Shown: positions 33,981 to 42,361 of the stretch, in pieces | Layout of the letters: every line of letters starts with the position of its first letter | How positions within the stretch are numbered: position 1 is the first letter of the stretch | Assembly: GCA_964459305.1 (NCBI GenBank) | Contig: CAYWNA010000063.1 | Span: 1 to 58,407, forward strand | Direction of reading: 5' to 3' | DNA: 58,407 nt | Origin: CAYWNA01 sp964459305 | GTDB taxonomy: Bacteria > Planctomycetota > Planctomycetia > Pirellulales > Pirellulaceae | Translations under genes and position numbers: made by a program | Notes under the pieces: generated by a model | The model's database searches: none | What the model was told of the DNA's origin: nothing | The model's input: only the letters and a program-made list of their open reading frames with translations

Positions 33981-34273
33981 GACGCCGTCTGCCTATTCGA
34001 GGACCTGTATCGACCGATACAACCGGCAAAACTTATCCATATTCCCTTATCGGCAAATTCGGGATCATTGTTTAGGAGCAACACGAATGCTGCCTTGGGG
34101 CGTCAAGATTACACTTAATATGGGGTGCAGCCATCGCGGTTAGTGCTAGCTTACCCTTGAACGGTCTCCATCCCCATGCAAGAATCAGTCGTTCCGATCC
34201 GAAGATGCTACGTAAGAAAGGGCGGCCGTTGTTGGTGACGGCTGCAAAGATACGTGAGGCTGGAGTCGATGCC

Positions 34274-34561
34274 ATGAAACTTGTGCCGTTGGGCGACAAA
34301 ATCGCCGTCAGACGACTGGACGCGGAAGAGACGACTGCGGGTGGAATCGTCCTCCCGGATTCGGCCCAGGAGAAGCCACAACAGGGCCGTGTGCTGTCGG
34401 TCGGCGATGGTTGCCTGCTGCCCAACGGTACCAGGGTGGCCCATCAGGTGGCCGAAGGCGATCGTGTGTTGTTCTCGCAATATGCCGGCACGGAAGTTAT
34501 CGTGGACGGCGAAGAGATATTGATCATGAACGAAGACGAAATACTAGCGGTACTGGACTAG
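34274..34561 (+). CDS. groES: Co-chaperonin GroES (no GroEL beside it)
   Basis: 95 aa from the ATG at 34274, with GGAG about 8 nt upstream; a longer frame exists but MKLVPLGDKIAVRRLDAEE is the family start. The mobile loop (TAGGIVLPDSAQEKPQQG) is intact, as are GRVLSVGDG, GDRVLFSQYAGTEV and the EDEILAVLD end. GroES caps the GroEL folding chamber. No groEL gene follows; instead a squalene-cyclase-like gene starts 2 nt later. Planctomycetes often carry several groES/groEL copies, so this is probably an extra copy. Confidence 0.95.
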   Translation: MKLVPLGDKIAVRRLDAEETTAGGIVLPDSAQEKPQQGRVLSVGDGCLLPNGTRVAHQVAEGDRVLFSQYAGTEVIVDGEEILIMNEDEILAVLD

Positions 34562-34563
34562 AA

Positions 34564-35697
34564 ATGCGGCAGTCCGAAACTTTCCGAACACTAGCGACGG
34601 GATTGGTTCCACTTGTTCTCATGGGGGCGGTTGCACGCGCTGCCGACCAGCCGCAAAGCGATGCCGGTCAGAACGAACGGGCCATCGCCAAGGCGATCAG
34701 CTATCTGGCCTCGAAAGGCCAGGCGGAAGACGGGTCCTACAGTAGCTTTGCCGGGCCGGGTGTGACCGCCCTGGTGACCACGGCGATCATGCGGCACGGC
34801 CGGACGCCGGAGGATCCGCTGGTAGCCAGAAGCCTGGATTACTTGGAGCAGTTCGTTCGTCCCAGCGGCGGCATTCATCGCGAAGGCACTCTTTACCGTA
34901 ACTACGAAACTTGTCTGGCGATTCTTTGCTTCACGGAAGGCAACAAAGACGACCGCTACGACGAGACACTAAAGAAAGCGGATGCTTTCGTGAAAGGCAT
35001 TCAGTGGGACGAAGCGGAGGGCAAAGACGCGTCAGACACCTCTTACGGCGGCGCAGGATACGGCAAACACAAACGCCCGGACTTGTCGAACACGAACTTC
35101 CTGATCGAAGCGTTGAAGGCGACAGGCAATGATGCCGACAGCGAGGCGCTCAAACGGGCGCTCGTCTTCGTTTCTCGCTGCCAGAACCTGGAGACTGAGC
35201 ACAACACGACACCTTTCGCGGCCAAGACCCCGGATGGCGGTTTCTACTATACGCCGGCTGCCGGCGGAACGAGTCAGGCCGGCGAGACGCCCAACGGCGG
35301 TTTGCGAAGCTACGGTTCGATGACCTACGCTGGATTGAAGAGCATGATTTACGCGGGTGTCGGACCGGACGACCCGCGAGTGAAAGCGGCGGTGAAGTGG
35401 ATTGGCATGCACTACGACGTGCAGTCAAATCCCGGTATGGGGAAGGCGGGACTCTATTACTACTATCACACGTTTGCCAAGGCACTTGACGCCATGGGGC
35501 ACGACGTGTTCGTGGACCAAGAGGGCGCGAAGCACGATTGGCGAGCTGAATTGCGAGCCGAGCTGGCGCGCCGGCAGCAGCCCGATGGCTCGTGGATCAA
35601 CGAGAACGATCGCTGGTTGGAAGGCGATCCCAATCTGGTGACGGGATATGCACTGCTGGCCCTCTCCTATTGCAGGCCAAAGGAGATTTCGAAGTAG
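34564..35697 (+). CDS. Secreted prenyltransferase/squalene-cyclase repeat protein
   Basis: 377 aa from the ATG 2 nt after the groES stop. The start has a signal peptide (LATGLVPLVLMGAVARAADQP). QW/PFTB-type alpha-alpha repeats follow: ISYLASKGQAEDGSYSSFAGPG, TALVTTAIMRHG, NTNFLIEALKATG, GSMTYAGLKSMIYAG and RQQPDGSWINENDRW. The DxDD motif of active squalene-hopene cyclases is absent, so it is a non-enzymatic alpha-barrel or binds something else. Such exported proteins are common and uncharacterised in planctomycetes. Confidence 0.85.
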   Translation: MRQSETFRTLATGLVPLVLMGAVARAADQPQSDAGQNERAIAKAISYLASKGQAEDGSYSSFAGPGVTALVTTAIMRHGRTPEDPLVARSLDYLEQFVRPSGGIHREGTLYRNYETCLAILCFTEGNKDDRYDETLKKADAFVKGIQWDEAEGKDASDTSYGGAGYGKHKRPDLSNTNFLIEALKATGNDADSEALKRALVFVSRCQNLETEHNTTPFAAKTPDGGFYYTPAAGGTSQAGETPNGGLRSYGSMTYAGLKSMIYAGVGPDDPRVKAAVKWIGMHYDVQSNPGMGKAGLYYYYHTFAKALDAMGHDVFVDQEGAKHDWRAELRAELARRQQPDGSWINENDRWLEGDPNLVTGYALLALSYCRPKEISK

Positions 35698-35723
35698 CCT
35701 ATAGCGAGGGTCGGCATCGCAGT

Positions 35724-36380
35724 ATGATTGTCACGATCGACGGGCCCGCCGGGGCGGGAAAGAGCACGGTAGCAAGGTCTCTGGCGAAGCGGCTGGGGTT
35801 TCGATTTCTTGACACAGGTGCCATGTATCGCGCTGTCGGGCTGGCGGCGGTCAAACATGGCCTTGGCTGGGACGATCCGCAAGCGCTGGCTGATCTGGCC
35901 AAGCGGATCACAATCGAATTCGATGGCGATCGTATCCTCCTGGACTGCGAAGACGTGACCGAAGCCATACGCGCCAGCGAAATCACGGCGGTAATCCGCT
36001 ACGTGGCAGACAATGTGCAGGTCCGTGAGCAGCTGGTCGAGCAGCAACGCCGAATTGGCCGCGATGGCGACATGGTGACCGAAGGCCGTGACCAGGGGAC
36101 CGTTGCGTTTCCCGACGCCGAGTGCAAGATCTTTCTGACAGCGTCGCCCGAAGAAAGGGCGCGCCGTCGCGCTAATGACCTGGAAAGTCGCGGCGAAAGC
36201 CCGTCGTTCGAAATGGTGTTGGCGCAACAAACAAAGCGTGATCGCGAAGATGCCAATCGGCCGGTTGGGCGAATGGTGATGGCCAAGGATGCAGTCGAAG
36301 TGTTGACCGATGGCATGTCCTTCGAGTCGGTCGTCGATCGTCTGGAGGAGATTGTGCGTGTACGTGCTGGATCACGGTAG
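35724..36380 (+). CDS. cmk: Cytidylate kinase
   Basis: 218 aa from the ATG at 35724 (a longer frame overlaps the previous gene). Phosphorylates CMP/dCMP with ATP. The P-loop is IDGPAGAGKSTVA; FLDTGAMYRAVG and the EGRDQGTVAFPDAECKIFLTA stretch are cmk signatures, and the R-rich RARRRANDL lid is present. In planctomycetes and many bacteria cmk is followed by plsC, as here. Confidence 0.96.
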   Translation: MIVTIDGPAGAGKSTVARSLAKRLGFRFLDTGAMYRAVGLAAVKHGLGWDDPQALADLAKRITIEFDGDRILLDCEDVTEAIRASEITAVIRYVADNVQVREQLVEQQRRIGRDGDMVTEGRDQGTVAFPDAECKIFLTASPEERARRRANDLESRGESPSFEMVLAQQTKRDREDANRPVGRMVMAKDAVEVLTDGMSFESVVDRLEEIVRVRAGSR

Positions 36381-36402
36381 CGCGGCAGTGCCTCGTCCAA
36401 GC

Positions 36403-36430
36403 GTAGCTGGATTCTTGCGAATTCAGCTAC
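36403..36430. repeat. Short inverted repeat, family C copy 3
   Basis: GTAGCTGGATTCTTGCGAAT followed by TCAGCTAC; the shortest, loop-less member of the GTAGCTGC...GCAGCTAC family. Confidence 0.5.
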
Positions 36431-36464
36431 AAGTTGCGCGGCGATTTATGTAGAGCGATGCCTC

Positions 36465-37106
36465 ATGTCTCAACGTTCGTTGATCAAGCGGATTGGCTAC
36501 AATTTGCTTCGCGTGTTCTCGCGATTGACGGCCGTCACATTGTTTCGCATTCGCTGCAAGGGCAGGCATCGGGTGCCGGCCGAAGGGGGCGCTTTGGTCT
36601 GCTCGAATCATCAGAGCTTCTTCGATCCTGTCTTGATCGGGCTCACACTCGATCGCCGCTTGAACTACCTGGCGAGAAAAACCCTATTTCGTTTCGCTCC
36701 GTTTCGCTGGGTGATTGAGTTCCTGGACGCCATTCCTATCGACCGCGATGGTTTCGGAATTGGTGGCATCAGAGAGACGCTCAAGCGGTTGAAGCGGGGT
36801 GAAATGGTGCTGATTTTCCCGGAAGGGACGCGCACCAAAGACGGCAGCGTTGCGTCGATCAAACCCGGTTTTGTCGCATTGGCCAGGCGCAGTCGCGCGG
36901 CCTTGCTGCCTGTGGGAATGGACGGTGCGTTTGACGCCTGGCCGCGTAGCTCGCGGTTTCCTCGCCCCGCCAAGATTCACATTTGCATCGGAGAACCCAT
37001 CTCCCCAGAAACGGTGGTCGCCTTGAGCGACGACCAGTTGATTGAGGAATTGGAGCGACGAATACGCGTCTGTTACGCCCAAGCTCACACGGGGCGTCTC
37101 GGGTAG
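36465..37106 (+). CDS. plsC: 1-acyl-sn-glycerol-3-phosphate acyltransferase
   Basis: 213 aa. Makes phosphatidic acid from lysophosphatidic acid at the inner membrane. The catalytic HX4D box is CSNHQSFFDPVLIG, the second motif YLARKTLFRF and the third FPEGTRTKDG. A hydrophobic N-terminal stretch probably anchors it. It follows cmk and precedes scpA, a housekeeping run in one direction. Confidence 0.95.
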   Translation: MSQRSLIKRIGYNLLRVFSRLTAVTLFRIRCKGRHRVPAEGGALVCSNHQSFFDPVLIGLTLDRRLNYLARKTLFRFAPFRWVIEFLDAIPIDRDGFGIGGIRETLKRLKRGEMVLIFPEGTRTKDGSVASIKPGFVALARRSRAALLPVGMDGAFDAWPRSSRFPRPAKIHICIGEPISPETVVALSDDQLIEELERRIRVCYAQAHTGRLG

Positions 37107-37219
37107 CAGACGCGGAACTCCACTCGCCTGATTCTGTTGGTGCTGCTAACATTCTATTGAGCCTGCGGCGAAGAAGAACGCCGACGTATTGTATCGCTAG
37201 CATCGATCCCGGCCGTACC

Positions 37220-38020
37220 ATGACCTTTCGCGTTGATCTGAACGTTTTCCGTGGTCCCATGGACTTGCTGCTGTACTTGGTGCGCAAGCACGAGTTGGAC
37301 GTCACGGACATTCCGGTGGCGATGATTACCGAGCAATACCTGGGGTACTTGGACGTGCTGCAGGAGTTGGATGTCAATGCCGTGGGCGAGTTCGTCGAGG
37401 TGGCCAGCACGCTGATCGAGATCAAATCACGGATGGTCTTGCCGCGATGCGGGGAAGAAACGGAAGAGCTGGATGACCCGCGTGACGAATTGGTCGAACG
37501 CCTGCTGGAGTACAAGAAGTACAAGGACGCAGCCAGCATCCTGGAGGAGCAAAGCCAGGCGTGGCAGCAGCGCCTGCCGCGGCTGGCAGACGACCTGCCG
37601 CCGCGACGTATCGACCCGGCAGGTCAACCAATCCAGGAAGTCGAGATGTGGGATCTGGTCAGCGCATTCGGCCGCATCGTCCGTGACAGCCAAGTGCTCC
37701 AGCCGTCCAGTATCGTCTACGACGAGACGCCGATCCATGTCTATGTGCAGAGGATCTACAATCGGCTGGTCGAACAGCGGCGAGCGGCTTTCTCCGAGTT
37801 ATTCGCTCCCGGCATGCACAAATCCGCCATGATTGGCGTGTTTCTGGCCATTTTGGAATTGGTGCGGCACCATAGTGTTCGCACGGAACAGTCCGATTTA
37901 CACGGCGAAATCTGGGTCCTGCCCGCAGACAACTTCGAAGAAACGCTCAATCTGTCCGACGTGGACGACTACGGGCGGGCAAGTGAAGACGAAGAACCTG
38001 CGGCGACAAAACCGAAGTAG
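37220..38020 (+). CDS. scpA: Segregation and condensation protein A
   Basis: 266 aa from the ATG at 37220. ScpA is the kleisin that bridges SMC heads in chromosome condensation. The N-terminal domain is typical: FRVDLNVFRGPMDLLLYLVRKHELDVTDIPVA and STLIEIKSRMVLP. The C-terminal winged-helix portion (RAAFSELFAPG, AILELVRH, GEIWVL) is intact. No scpB lies next to it in this window. It converges with yidC. Confidence 0.95.
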   Translation: MTFRVDLNVFRGPMDLLLYLVRKHELDVTDIPVAMITEQYLGYLDVLQELDVNAVGEFVEVASTLIEIKSRMVLPRCGEETEELDDPRDELVERLLEYKKYKDAASILEEQSQAWQQRLPRLADDLPPRRIDPAGQPIQEVEMWDLVSAFGRIVRDSQVLQPSSIVYDETPIHVYVQRIYNRLVEQRRAAFSELFAPGMHKSAMIGVFLAILELVRHHSVRTEQSDLHGEIWVLPADNFEETLNLSDVDDYGRASEDEEPAATKPK

Positions 38021-38083
38021 GCGGGGACGAATTCGGAGACTCCATCTGTGCAAGGTGGCAGCGTGGAGTTGGGATGATTCCGG

Positions 38084-40549
38084 TTAGCGCTTCTTCTGTT
38101 TCTTCTTGGCCTTGGCCCTTCTCGCTTCGACGTCCGCGACCCGTTTGGGGTTGGGTTTGGGCTGTGAATCCTTTCCGCCTTTGCCGGGCGGGGGCAGCAG
38201 TTTTCGCTCGGCGACGCCCCAGAGGCTGGACGCGATGAAGTAGACGCAAAGACCGCTGGCCACGCGGAAGAACAGGAAGCCCATGAAGATCATCATGAAC
38301 TTCATCACTTTTTGCTGCATGCGCGTCTGGTCATCGGTGGCCGGTGGCATGAACATCTTCTGCTGTAGCAGGAACAGAAAGATCGTGATGATCGGCAGAA
38401 TGTTGAAATAGGGTCCGAGCCAGCCGCTTTCGTTTGCCAGGAAGTCGGGCACCCAGTCCTTCCAGTAAAACAGCATGTCCGGTCCCGCCAGGTTTGAACA
38501 CCAGCGGAGCCCTGGAATCAGCGATGCTTGACGCAGTTCGACATCCACCGACAGCGAGCGATAGAGGCCGATGAAGATCGGCAACTGGACGAACATGAGG
38601 AGGCAGCCGCCGAACGGATTGTAGTTGTGCTTGGCGAACAGTTCCCGCTGTGCCGTCCCCCGCTTTTCCATATCGTTCTTGTATTGCTCCGCGATCCTCT
38701 TCATTTCAGGCGCCAGCTCTTGCATCATCTGAGCGTTTCTGGTCGCTTTGCGGCTGAGGGGGATCATGCAACTTCGCACCAGCACGGTCAGCATGATGAT
38801 CGCCAGACCGAAATTCACAAACGGTAGCCACTCGAACCCGTGCAGAATCTTCAAAAGCGGCTTGGCTACCATCGCAAACCAGCCGTAGACGATGCAGTCC
38901 TCCAGACCGTACTCGGCCAGCAATTCCGGCTTCTTGGGACCTGCGAATATCACGAAGCTCTGCTTGCTCGCCTTTCCGGCGGGGATGGGTTCAGGCTGGC
39001 TCGTCAAGCGGAACGTAACGTTTGTCGTCTTGATTCTCGACTTCTTCTTTTCGCCGATGTCGCCAGCCGGCACCGCCAGAGCCTGCTTGAATAGCGACGC
39101 GGGGGCCCCGTCCGCCTCGTCGGGCTTCAGGACAACTGCGAAGTACTGCGTGTCGACACCAACGTATTCCAGGGCCTGCGGTTTGCCGTCGGCAAACAGC
39201 GGCATCATGGGAGCCTGGCCTTTTTCTTCCGCTTCCTTCGCCTCGCTGTAGATCGCGCTGCAGCCTTTCAAACCATGTCGCGAACTCGGCGTTCGCCAGA
39301 CCACGTCCCGTGCACCGGCACTGGACCAACCGGGATGGATCTTGTTCGAGTACCACCAGCCTTCCAGCGGTAGGCCGTTCGGGCCGTCCAGTCGATAGCC
39401 GACCTTCAGACTGCTTGTTCCGGCGTTGTGGATTTCCACGTCCATCGTGAGGTGATAGGATCGGCTGTCTTCGTTGTCCAATTGGTCCGCGGGAATCCGG
39501 GCCAGGCGGTATCGCTTAATAATCTCCAAGGCACCGCTAAGACCGATCTCCGTCAAATCGCTTTCGTTAAGTCGAAAACGGAATTCCACGCCAGGACCGG
39601 ATCCGTCGTCTTCAAACTCGGTCACTTCCCAGTTGCCGTCTTTCAACGAAGGGATCGCCAACTCGTCGGAGCCGCGCGATATGGCCTTGTCACCAATCGT
39701 TTCCAGTGTGAGCAGAAACGACAGCGGGTCTTGGAGGCCCAAGGCGGAGTCTTGGTTGACCTCCGGCTGAACAATGCTGAGCGGCTGTTGCGTCAACGCA
39801 ACGTTGAAGTTCTTCGTGACTGTCGCGCCGGCGGGATCATACCTTCGAACGGTGACCTCGAGGCTCTGACCCGGCTGAGTGGCCGCCAGATGGACGTCAT
39901 ACTCCACGACATCGCGGACATCTTGGCCGCCGATCTTAACGATGACATCGCCAACCTGCAGGCCCGGCTCGCCATTCCCGTCTTTTGGCTCTGCCGTCGC
40001 TGCCGGCGTTCCGGGACCGACGACGTTCACTCGGCAACCGGTGCCGTCCGGTTCGTCGCTAAGAGCCAAGTGGCCGAGGTATCCGTTTTTGACGTCCAAT
40101 TCGCGATAGCGGAACTTGCCCTGTCCCGTTTGTTGGGGCAGTTCGATGCGCTCGATGGCTGCGCCGCGGCTGTTCCAAGTGACCAGCAGACGAAAGGGGC
40201 TGTCCTCGGCCATGGAACCGAGCGCACCTCGCCGGTCCGGAATCTTCGGACGGGGCGCGGCCGAGACCGCCGGATCGCCCGGTTCCTTAGCGGGCTTCTT
40301 GGCATCCGGTTCGGCGCCTGGTTCGGCACCCGGCTCCTCGGCCGGCTTGTCCGGCTTTGCCTGATCGGTGTCTTCTGCGGCTGGTGCCTCGGCCGCGGCT
40401 TCGTCTTGTTCGTCGACTGGCGCGACTCCCACCTCATCGAGTCCGCCATCTTCGGCGGGTTTAGGGGGGGCGAACCTCTGCTGGAGCATCAGATGCACGA
40501 ACAGAACGAGGGCCGAAAGGACCAGGAATAGAGCAAAGCGTTTTTCCAC
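38084..40549 (-). CDS. yidC: Membrane protein insertase YidC with PDZ-like insertion
   Basis: 821 aa, against about 550-600 for most Gram-negative YidC. The N-terminal membrane anchor (FALFLVLSALVLFVHLML) is followed by an Ala/Pro/Glu-rich linker. In the large extracytoplasmic domain, residues ~170-250 read as a PDZ domain: EPGLQVGDVIVKIGGQDVRDV, then QPGQSLEVTVRR. The beta-sandwich domain follows, and then the insertase core: VRSCMIPLSRKATRNAQMMQ (the Arg of the groove), NPFGGCLLMFVQLPIFIGLY, and the final helices. The tail is Lys-rich, as in ribosome-binding YidC. Inserts and folds inner-membrane proteins with SecYEG. Confidence 0.95.
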   Translation of the reverse strand: MEKRFALFLVLSALVLFVHLMLQQRFAPPKPAEDGGLDEVGVAPVDEQDEAAAEAPAAEDTDQAKPDKPAEEPGAEPGAEPDAKKPAKEPGDPAVSAAPRPKIPDRRGALGSMAEDSPFRLLVTWNSRGAAIERIELPQQTGQGKFRYRELDVKNGYLGHLALSDEPDGTGCRVNVVGPGTPAATAEPKDGNGEPGLQVGDVIVKIGGQDVRDVVEYDVHLAATQPGQSLEVTVRRYDPAGATVTKNFNVALTQQPLSIVQPEVNQDSALGLQDPLSFLLTLETIGDKAISRGSDELAIPSLKDGNWEVTEFEDDGSGPGVEFRFRLNESDLTEIGLSGALEIIKRYRLARIPADQLDNEDSRSYHLTMDVEIHNAGTSSLKVGYRLDGPNGLPLEGWWYSNKIHPGWSSAGARDVVWRTPSSRHGLKGCSAIYSEAKEAEEKGQAPMMPLFADGKPQALEYVGVDTQYFAVVLKPDEADGAPASLFKQALAVPAGDIGEKKKSRIKTTNVTFRLTSQPEPIPAGKASKQSFVIFAGPKKPELLAEYGLEDCIVYGWFAMVAKPLLKILHGFEWLPFVNFGLAIIMLTVLVRSCMIPLSRKATRNAQMMQELAPEMKRIAEQYKNDMEKRGTAQRELFAKHNYNPFGGCLLMFVQLPIFIGLYRSLSVDVELRQASLIPGLRWCSNLAGPDMLFYWKDWVPDFLANESGWLGPYFNILPIITIFLFLLQQKMFMPPATDDQTRMQQKVMKFMMIFMGFLFFRVASGLCVYFIASSLWGVAERKLLPPPGKGGKDSQPKPNPKRVADVEARRAKAKKKQKKR

Positions 40550-40574
40550 AACTCACAACCTCGGGCAACAGAAT

Positions 40575-41324
40575 TCAGCGGCCATCGTGCAGGCGGTCTC
40601 CCAAGAAGTTATCCAGTTCGGCAATCTCGTAGATCTTATTTGCCGTCTCTTCAAAGGGATACTCCACTCGCCGGAACCGAACGGTCTTGTCCTCCAAAAT
40701 GACATAACTCGACCGGCGATCACCGTCGCGAGGCTGGCCCACGCTGCCAACGTTGATCATCGCCTTGTGGTTTCCCAATTGAAAGACTTCCCCGATCTCA
40801 TCCGGGCGGTAAAAACGGCAATCCTCGGTCAAGACGCCGGGTACGTGCGTGTGCCCCTGAAAGCAATACTGCTCGATGAGGCCGAACACTTTTTCGAGCT
40901 TTCGTGGGTTGTGGATATCTTCGGGAAAGACATACTCGTTCAGCGGATTCCGTGGAGAACCGTGCACGAACATGAAGCTGTCTTCGCACAGCGTGCGAGG
41001 ACGCTCGCAAAGAAAATTCCATCGAACCGAATTCCGATCGTGATTTCTCGATGGAGACTCCAATTGTTCGCGCGTCCAAAAGATCGCTCTTTCCGCCCCG
41101 CTGCTAAAACCTTCTGGGTCGAACAATGCGCCTTGGTCGTGATTGCCCAACACCGTGGCATTGAAATCGAGCGCCGCGTCGATGCATTCACACGGATTGG
41201 GTCCATATCCGACAATGTCACCCAAGCAGTAAATCTCGGAGACCCCGTTGGATTCGATATCCGCCAGAACGGCGTTTAGGGCCTCCAGATTGCTGTGTAT
41301 GTCGCTGACAACTGCTCGTTTCAA
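40575..41324 (-). CDS. Metallophosphoesterase (YfcE-like), paralogue 1
   Basis: 249 aa, TTG start at 41324 preceded by AAAAGGGA. The calcineurin-type metal-binding blocks are all present: SDIHSN, GDIVGYGP, GNHD, HGSPRNP, GHTHVPG, and NVGSVGQPRDGD. It is closely related to its neighbour at 41439-42191 with the same start, motif spacing and ending (DRLHDGR against DRLHAGR), so the pair is a tandem duplication. Substrate not known; this family acts on phosphodiesters or small phosphate esters. Confidence 0.95.
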   Translation of the reverse strand: MKRAVVSDIHSNLEALNAVLADIESNGVSEIYCLGDIVGYGPNPCECIDAALDFNATVLGNHDQGALFDPEGFSSGAERAIFWTREQLESPSRNHDRNSVRWNFLCERPRTLCEDSFMFVHGSPRNPLNEYVFPEDIHNPRKLEKVFGLIEQYCFQGHTHVPGVLTEDCRFYRPDEIGEVFQLGNHKAMINVGSVGQPRDGDRRSSYVILEDKTVRFRRVEYPFEETANKIYEIAELDNFLGDRLHDGR

Positions 41325-41330
41325 GCCGTA

Positions 41331-41338
41331 TCCCTTTT
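41331..41338 (-). promoter_or_regulatory. Ribosome site selecting a TTG start
   Basis: AAAAGGGA, 6 nt before the TTG at 41324. The protein start (LKRAVVSDIHSN) matches its paralogue exactly at the same place. Confidence 0.7.
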
Positions 41339-41438
41339 GGTTGGCCGGTTAAACGCGGCAAGACATGAATCTCGTTTCTCTCTTGCCTGCCACAGAATTG
41401 AGTTCGGGATTTCAAAAGCAAATCGCTTGCCAGGGGGC

Positions 41439-42191
41439 TCATCGACCGGCGTGCAGCCGGTCGCCCAGCATATCGTCCAGACTCTCCGTGGCATAGATCT
41501 TTTCGGATACTATGTCGATGGGATACTCCAGCCGGCGGAACACGACGAGATCGTCGTCCACAATCACATAGCAGGATCGGGGATCGTTGTCGCGTGGCTG
41601 ACCCACAGAACCTACGTTGATCATTGTCTTTTCGCCCGTCAGCCGGTACTCGTATCCGCAATCCTCCGGCGGGATGAAATCCATGGTCGAAGTAAAGATC
41701 CCAGGTATATGCGTGTGTCCCTGAAAGCAGTACCTCTCGATCAGGTTGAACAGCGTCTCCATCTTCCGCAGATTGTACACATCCTCTGGAAACACGTATT
41801 CGTTGGTCGGTTCACGCGGTGAACCATGAACGAACATCATGTGGTCTTCGGTGCGTACCCGCGGTAGTTCACCCAGGTAGTCCCAGCGGGCATGCACTTT
41901 CGTCGTCCCACCGGGGCCGGCGTCCAGTTGTTCGCGTGTCCAGTACACCGCGCGCAGAGCAACAGGATTGAACCCATCCGGATCAAACAAAGCGGCCTGA
42001 TCATGGTTACCCAGGATGCAAACCTTGCATGTCTCCATCACTTCGTCCAGACATTCGCATGGATTGGGACCGTACCCGACAACATCACCAAGGCAATAGA
42101 CTTCCGAGACGCCCTGGCTGCGGATGTCGTCGAGAACCATACGAAAAGCTTCGAGATTTCCGTGAACGTCGCTGATCAGTGCTCGCTTCAA
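41439..42191 (-). CDS. Metallophosphoesterase (YfcE-like), paralogue 2
   Basis: 250 aa from the TTG at 42191, preceded by AAGGGAG at 7 nt; a much longer frame extends upstream but is not homologous to the paralogue. The same metal-binding blocks occur (SDVHGN, GDVVGYGP, GNHDQAALFDPDG, HGSPREP, GHTHIPG, NVGSVGQPRDND). The two proteins differ mainly in a loop after the GNHD block and near the metal-site lid. Two similar genes kept side by side suggest different substrates or dosage. Confidence 0.95.
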   Translation of the reverse strand: MKRALISDVHGNLEAFRMVLDDIRSQGVSEVYCLGDVVGYGPNPCECLDEVMETCKVCILGNHDQAALFDPDGFNPVALRAVYWTREQLDAGPGGTTKVHARWDYLGELPRVRTEDHMMFVHGSPREPTNEYVFPEDVYNLRKMETLFNLIERYCFQGHTHIPGIFTSTMDFIPPEDCGYEYRLTGEKTMINVGSVGQPRDNDPRSCYVIVDDDLVVFRRLEYPIDIVSEKIYATESLDDMLGDRLHAGR

Positions 42192-42198
42192 AACCCAG

Positions 42199-42205
42199 CT
42201 CCCTT
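42199..42205 (-). promoter_or_regulatory. Ribosome site selecting a TTG start
   Basis: AAGGGAG, 7 nt before the TTG at 42191; it sets this start rather than the far-upstream one. Confidence 0.75.
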
Positions 42206-42361
42206 TTCCGGGGTCACTCGCGTTTTTCCCACAGGGGAGTCGTTGGCTCGCCGTAACTGCAAACTCGATAATATAGTATGGCGCTCCACAGACGTGCAAT
42301 ATCCCCAATACAAGAGCGGTATAATTGCAACCCAGAATGGCAGACGAATCACGTATCGTGT

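Noticed and set aside
39428..40531. Long open frame opposite yidC
   Set aside because: Shadow of the Ala/Pro/Glu-rich yidC frame; no protein-like motif and it is antisense to a well-supported gene.
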